Assembly: GCF_003850345.1 (NCBI RefSeq) | Contig: NZ_CP027707.1 | Span: 5,828,001-5,892,000, forward strand | Source: Pseudomonas chlororaphis subsp. piscium | GTDB taxonomy: Bacteria; Pseudomonadota; Gammaproteobacteria; Pseudomonadales; Pseudomonadaceae | Length of the DNA stretch: 64,000 nucleotides | Reading direction: 5' to 3' | In this document: positions 61,989 through 64,000 of the stretch, one piece after another | Numbering within the stretch: position 1 is the stretch's first letter | Layout: every line of letters begins with the position of its first letter | Program-made: the position numbers and the translations under genes | The notes under the pieces: generated by a model | The model's input: only the letters and a program-made list of their open reading frames with translations | The model's database searches: none | What the model was told of the DNA's origin: nothing

Positions 61989-63500
61989 ATGGCGCATAAC
62001 GAAGCAGTAGACGTCGTATTGGTTGGGGCCGGCATCATGAGTGCCACCCTCGCTGTACTGCTCAAAGAACTCGACCCCGCGATCAAGCTGGAAGTCGTCG
62101 AGCTGATGGATTCGGGTGCCGCGGAGAGTTCCAACCCGTGGAACAACGCCGGTACCGGCCACGCCGGCCTCTGTGAGCTGAACTACACGCCACAGGCCGC
62201 CGACGGTTCCGTCGATATCAAGAAAGCCGTGCACATCAACACCCAGTTCGAGGTGTCGAAGCAGTTCTGGTCCTACCTGACCAAGAAAGGCACCTTCGGC
62301 TCGTCCAAGTCCTTTATCAGCCCGGTGCCGCACCTGAGCTTCGTCCAGGGCGACAGCGGTGTGTCCTTCCTGAAGAAGCGCTTTGAAGTGCTGAGCAAGC
62401 ACCACGCTTTCGCGGACATGGAATACACCGAAGACAAGGCCAAGATGGCCGAGTGGATGCCGCTGATGATGCCGGGCCGCCCGGCTGACGAAACCATCGC
62501 CGCCACCCGCGTGATCAACGGCACCGACGTCAACTTCGGCGCCCTGACCAACCAGTTGCTCAAGCACCTGACCAGCGCACCCGATGCCCAGGTCAAGTAC
62601 TGCAAGCGCGTGACCGGTCTGAAACGCAACAAGGACAACGGCTGGACCGTCAGCATCAAGGACGTCAACAGCGGCAACAGCCGTGAAGTCGACGCCAAGT
62701 TCGTGTTCCTCGGCGCTGGCGGCGCGGCGCTGCCGCTGCTGCAGGCTTCGGGCATCGAAGAGAGCAAAGGCTTCGGCGGTTTCCCGATCAGCGGCCAGTG
62801 GCTGCGTTGCGACAACCCGGAAGTGGTCAAGCACCACCAGGCCAAGGTCTACAGCCAGGCCGCGGTCGGTTCGCCACCGATGTCCGTGCCGCACCTGGAC
62901 ACCCGCGTGGTCGATGGCAAGAAGTCCCTGCTGTTCGGACCCTACGCCGGCTTCACCACCAAGTTCCTCAAGCACGGTTCCTTCATGGACCTGCCGATGT
63001 CGGTTCGCGCCGGCAACATCGGCCCGATGCTGGCCGTGGCAAAGAACAACATGGACCTGACCAAGTACCTGGTCAGTGAAGTGATGCAGTCCATGGAGCA
63101 GCGCCTGGAATCCCTGCGTCGCTTCTACCCTGAAGCCAAAGCCGAAGACTGGCGCCTGGAAGTGGCCGGCCAGCGGGTACAGATCATCAAGAAAGATCCG
63201 AAGAAAGGCGGCGTGCTGCAGTTCGGCACCGAGCTGGTCGCGGCCAAGGACGGCTCCCTCGCCGCCCTGCTCGGCGCTTCGCCGGGCGCTTCGGTGACCG
63301 TCTCGATCATGCTGGAACTGATCGAGCGCTGCTTCCCGACCAAGGCGGCTGGCGAGTGGGCCAGCAAGCTCAAGGAAATCTTCCCAGCCCGTGAAAAGGC
63401 CCTGGAAACCGACGCCGCGCTGTACCGCAAGATCAACAGCGAGAACAACGTCAGCCTGGAGCTGGTCGAGCAGAGCAGCGAAGCCGAAAGCTACGCTTAA
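61989..63500 (+). CDS. mqo: Malate:quinone oxidoreductase
   Basis: FAD-dependent, membrane-associated enzyme oxidizing malate to oxaloacetate and passing electrons to quinone, in parallel with or in place of malate dehydrogenase. 503 residues. The FAD motif [19 protein letters not shown] is N-terminal; [39 protein letters not shown] and [17 protein letters not shown] are Mqo signatures. TGGAG lies 8 nt before the ATG. Single gene, ended by the terminator at 63517. Confidence 0.96.
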   Translation: MAHNEAVDVVLVGAGIMSATLAVLLKELDPAIKLEVVELMDSGAAESSNPWNNAGTGHAGLCELNYTPQAADGSVDIKKAVHINTQFEVSKQFWSYLTKKGTFGSSKSFISPVPHLSFVQGDSGVSFLKKRFEVLSKHHAFADMEYTEDKAKMAEWMPLMMPGRPADETIAATRVINGTDVNFGALTNQLLKHLTSAPDAQVKYCKRVTGLKRNKDNGWTVSIKDVNSGNSREVDAKFVFLGAGGAALPLLQASGIEESKGFGGFPISGQWLRCDNPEVVKHHQAKVYSQAAVGSPPMSVPHLDTRVVDGKKSLLFGPYAGFTTKFLKHGSFMDLPMSVRAGNIGPMLAVAKNNMDLTKYLVSEVMQSMEQRLESLRRFYPEAKAEDWRLEVAGQRVQIIKKDPKKGGVLQFGTELVAAKDGSLAALLGASPGASVTVSIMLELIERCFPTKAAGEWASKLKEIFPAREKALETDAALYRKINSENNVSLELVEQSSEAESYA

Positions 63501-63513
63501 GCCGCGCTCATGA

Positions 63514-63553
63514 AAAAACGCCCCGCTCTCTTGGAGAACGGGGCGTTTTTTTA
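63514..63553. terminator. Terminator between mqo and the PA4642-like gene
   Basis: AACGCCCCG/CGGGGCGTT stem around CTCTCTTGGAGAA (itself partly paired, CTCT/GGAG), with A6 before and T7 after. Works in both directions. Confidence 0.9.
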
Positions 63554-63592
63554 TGGCTGCTTAAAGGCAATCGCAGCCGGGGCGGCGCATTT

Positions 63593-63880
63593 TCAGCCGC
63601 GGGCTTTTTCGATCAGTTCGATGTAGTCGGCGGCGTTGCGCTGGTCCTGGATCAGGGCCACGAAATCCTTGCCGTGTTCGTCCTTGCCGTCCAGGTCGTA
63701 ACCAGCCTCGACGAAGAACGCCAGGAAACGCTCGAAATCGTCGATACGCAGGCCGCGATAGGCCTTGATCAGCTTGTGCAGGGACGGCGAAGTGGCGTCG
63801 ACCGGCTCGAAATCGAGGAACAGTTTGATCTGCGCATCGCCGATCTCGTCACCAATCACTTGTTTCTTATCTTTACGCAT
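63593..63880 (-). CDS. PA4642-family conserved hypothetical protein
   Basis: 95 residues starting MRKDKKQVIGDEIGDAQIKL. Acidic and soluble; repeated F/Y-L-E patterns (DFERFLAFFVEAGYDLDGKD) suggest an all-helical fold. I recognize it as a short Pseudomonas protein of unknown function found near mqo. Faces mqo across the terminator. Confidence 0.8.
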   Translation of the reverse strand: MRKDKKQVIGDEIGDAQIKLFLDFEPVDATSPSLHKLIKAYRGLRIDDFERFLAFFVEAGYDLDGKDEHGKDFVALIQDQRNAADYIELIEKARG

Positions 63881-63943
63881 TGCCGACTCCAGCTCGCAGA
63901 CATTTCACGGGGCAGGCAGTTTACCCCCAGGCCGCGTCAGGCC

Positions 63944-64000
63944 TCAACGCGAGCGTACCGCGCCGGTGTGCAGATCGGCCCAGATGTGGCCGTTGGCGTA
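63944..64000 (-). CDS. 3' end of an unidentified gene (C-terminus only)
   Basis: The last 18 codons of a minus-strand gene entering from the right edge read YANGHIWADLHTGAVRSR and stop at TGA (63946-63944). The ADLHTGAV pattern recalls the end of PepSY-type domains, but there is too little to assign. 63 bp separate it from the PA4642-like gene, so they may be cotranscribed. Confidence 0.55.
   Translation of the reverse strand, partial: YANGHIWADLHTGAVRSR

Overview
The window is a gene-dense, GC-rich piece of a Pseudomonas chromosome, most likely from the P. fluorescens complex (P. protegens/P. chlororaphis-like). The evidence is gene order and protein content. A meso-DAP-type dcw cell-wall/division cluster is followed by rnpB, rsmI-lpoA-yraN-gmhA-dolP, sspAB, petABC, rpsI-rplM, zapE, trpS and yhcB, an order I recall from Pseudomonas. 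The spacers carry Pseudomonas-style REP sequences. Most of it is core genome. I see no prophage, IS element, CRISPR array, tRNA or rRNA, and no restriction or defence system. Products are called from motifs read by eye, not from database searches.

Layout. (1) 1-15550, minus strand: the dcw operon mraZ-rsmH-ftsL-ftsI-murE-murF-mraY-murD-ftsW-murG-murC-ddl-ftsQ-ftsA, almost every junction overlapping by 1-11 nt or separated by a few bases. A sigma70-type promoter and three MraZ boxes precede mraZ; ftsA runs off the left edge. (2) 15760-20790: rnpB (minus), rsmI (minus), then lpoA-yraN-gmhA-dolP (plus), an outer-envelope and peptidoglycan-regulation group. (3) 20788-25740, minus: sspB/sspA, the cytochrome bc1 operon petABC, and rpsI/rplM. 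(4) 25915-33170: aldo-keto reductase, an LCAD-like acyl-CoA dehydrogenase divergent from a GlxA-type AraC regulator, zapE, trpS with a C-terminal extension, an alpha/beta hydrolase and yhcB/zapG. (5) 33270-38100: OmpA-family lipoprotein, glyoxalase II-like hydrolase, ogt, two tiny membrane proteins, and a divergent OmpR-type two-component system whose kinase lacks a normal G1 box.

(6) 38095-46461, minus: a 911-residue MalT/AlkS-type LuxR ATPase regulator, a DUF1329 + DUF1302 outer-membrane/periplasmic pair and an AlkK-like medium-chain acyl-CoA ligase. This looks like a hydrophobic-substrate uptake and activation module, with several palindromes in its spacers. (7) 46630-54382: MFS transporter divergent from an AraC regulator, an orphan DxD glycosyltransferase-like protein, LysE exporter, 2-hydroxyacid dehydrogenase, rsmC, a yybP-ykoY (Mn2+) riboswitch controlling a TMEM165/GDT1 transporter, and an M48 lipoprotein protease. 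(8) 54589-64000: a dCache chemoreceptor behind a FliA-type promoter, an SRAP protein with altered active-site residues, two small minus-strand genes, an acyltransferase, several small hypotheticals, a YajG-like lipoprotein, a 733-bp gene-free stretch, mqo, a PA4642-like gene and the 3' end of one more gene.

No wholly new multi-gene system is evident. The best leads are the SRAP variant, the DUF1302/DUF1329/AlkK/LuxR module with its palindromes, the interleaved hairpins of the Mn riboswitch, the TrpS C-terminal domain, the degenerate sensor kinase with its two small neighbours, and the unexplained region before mqo.
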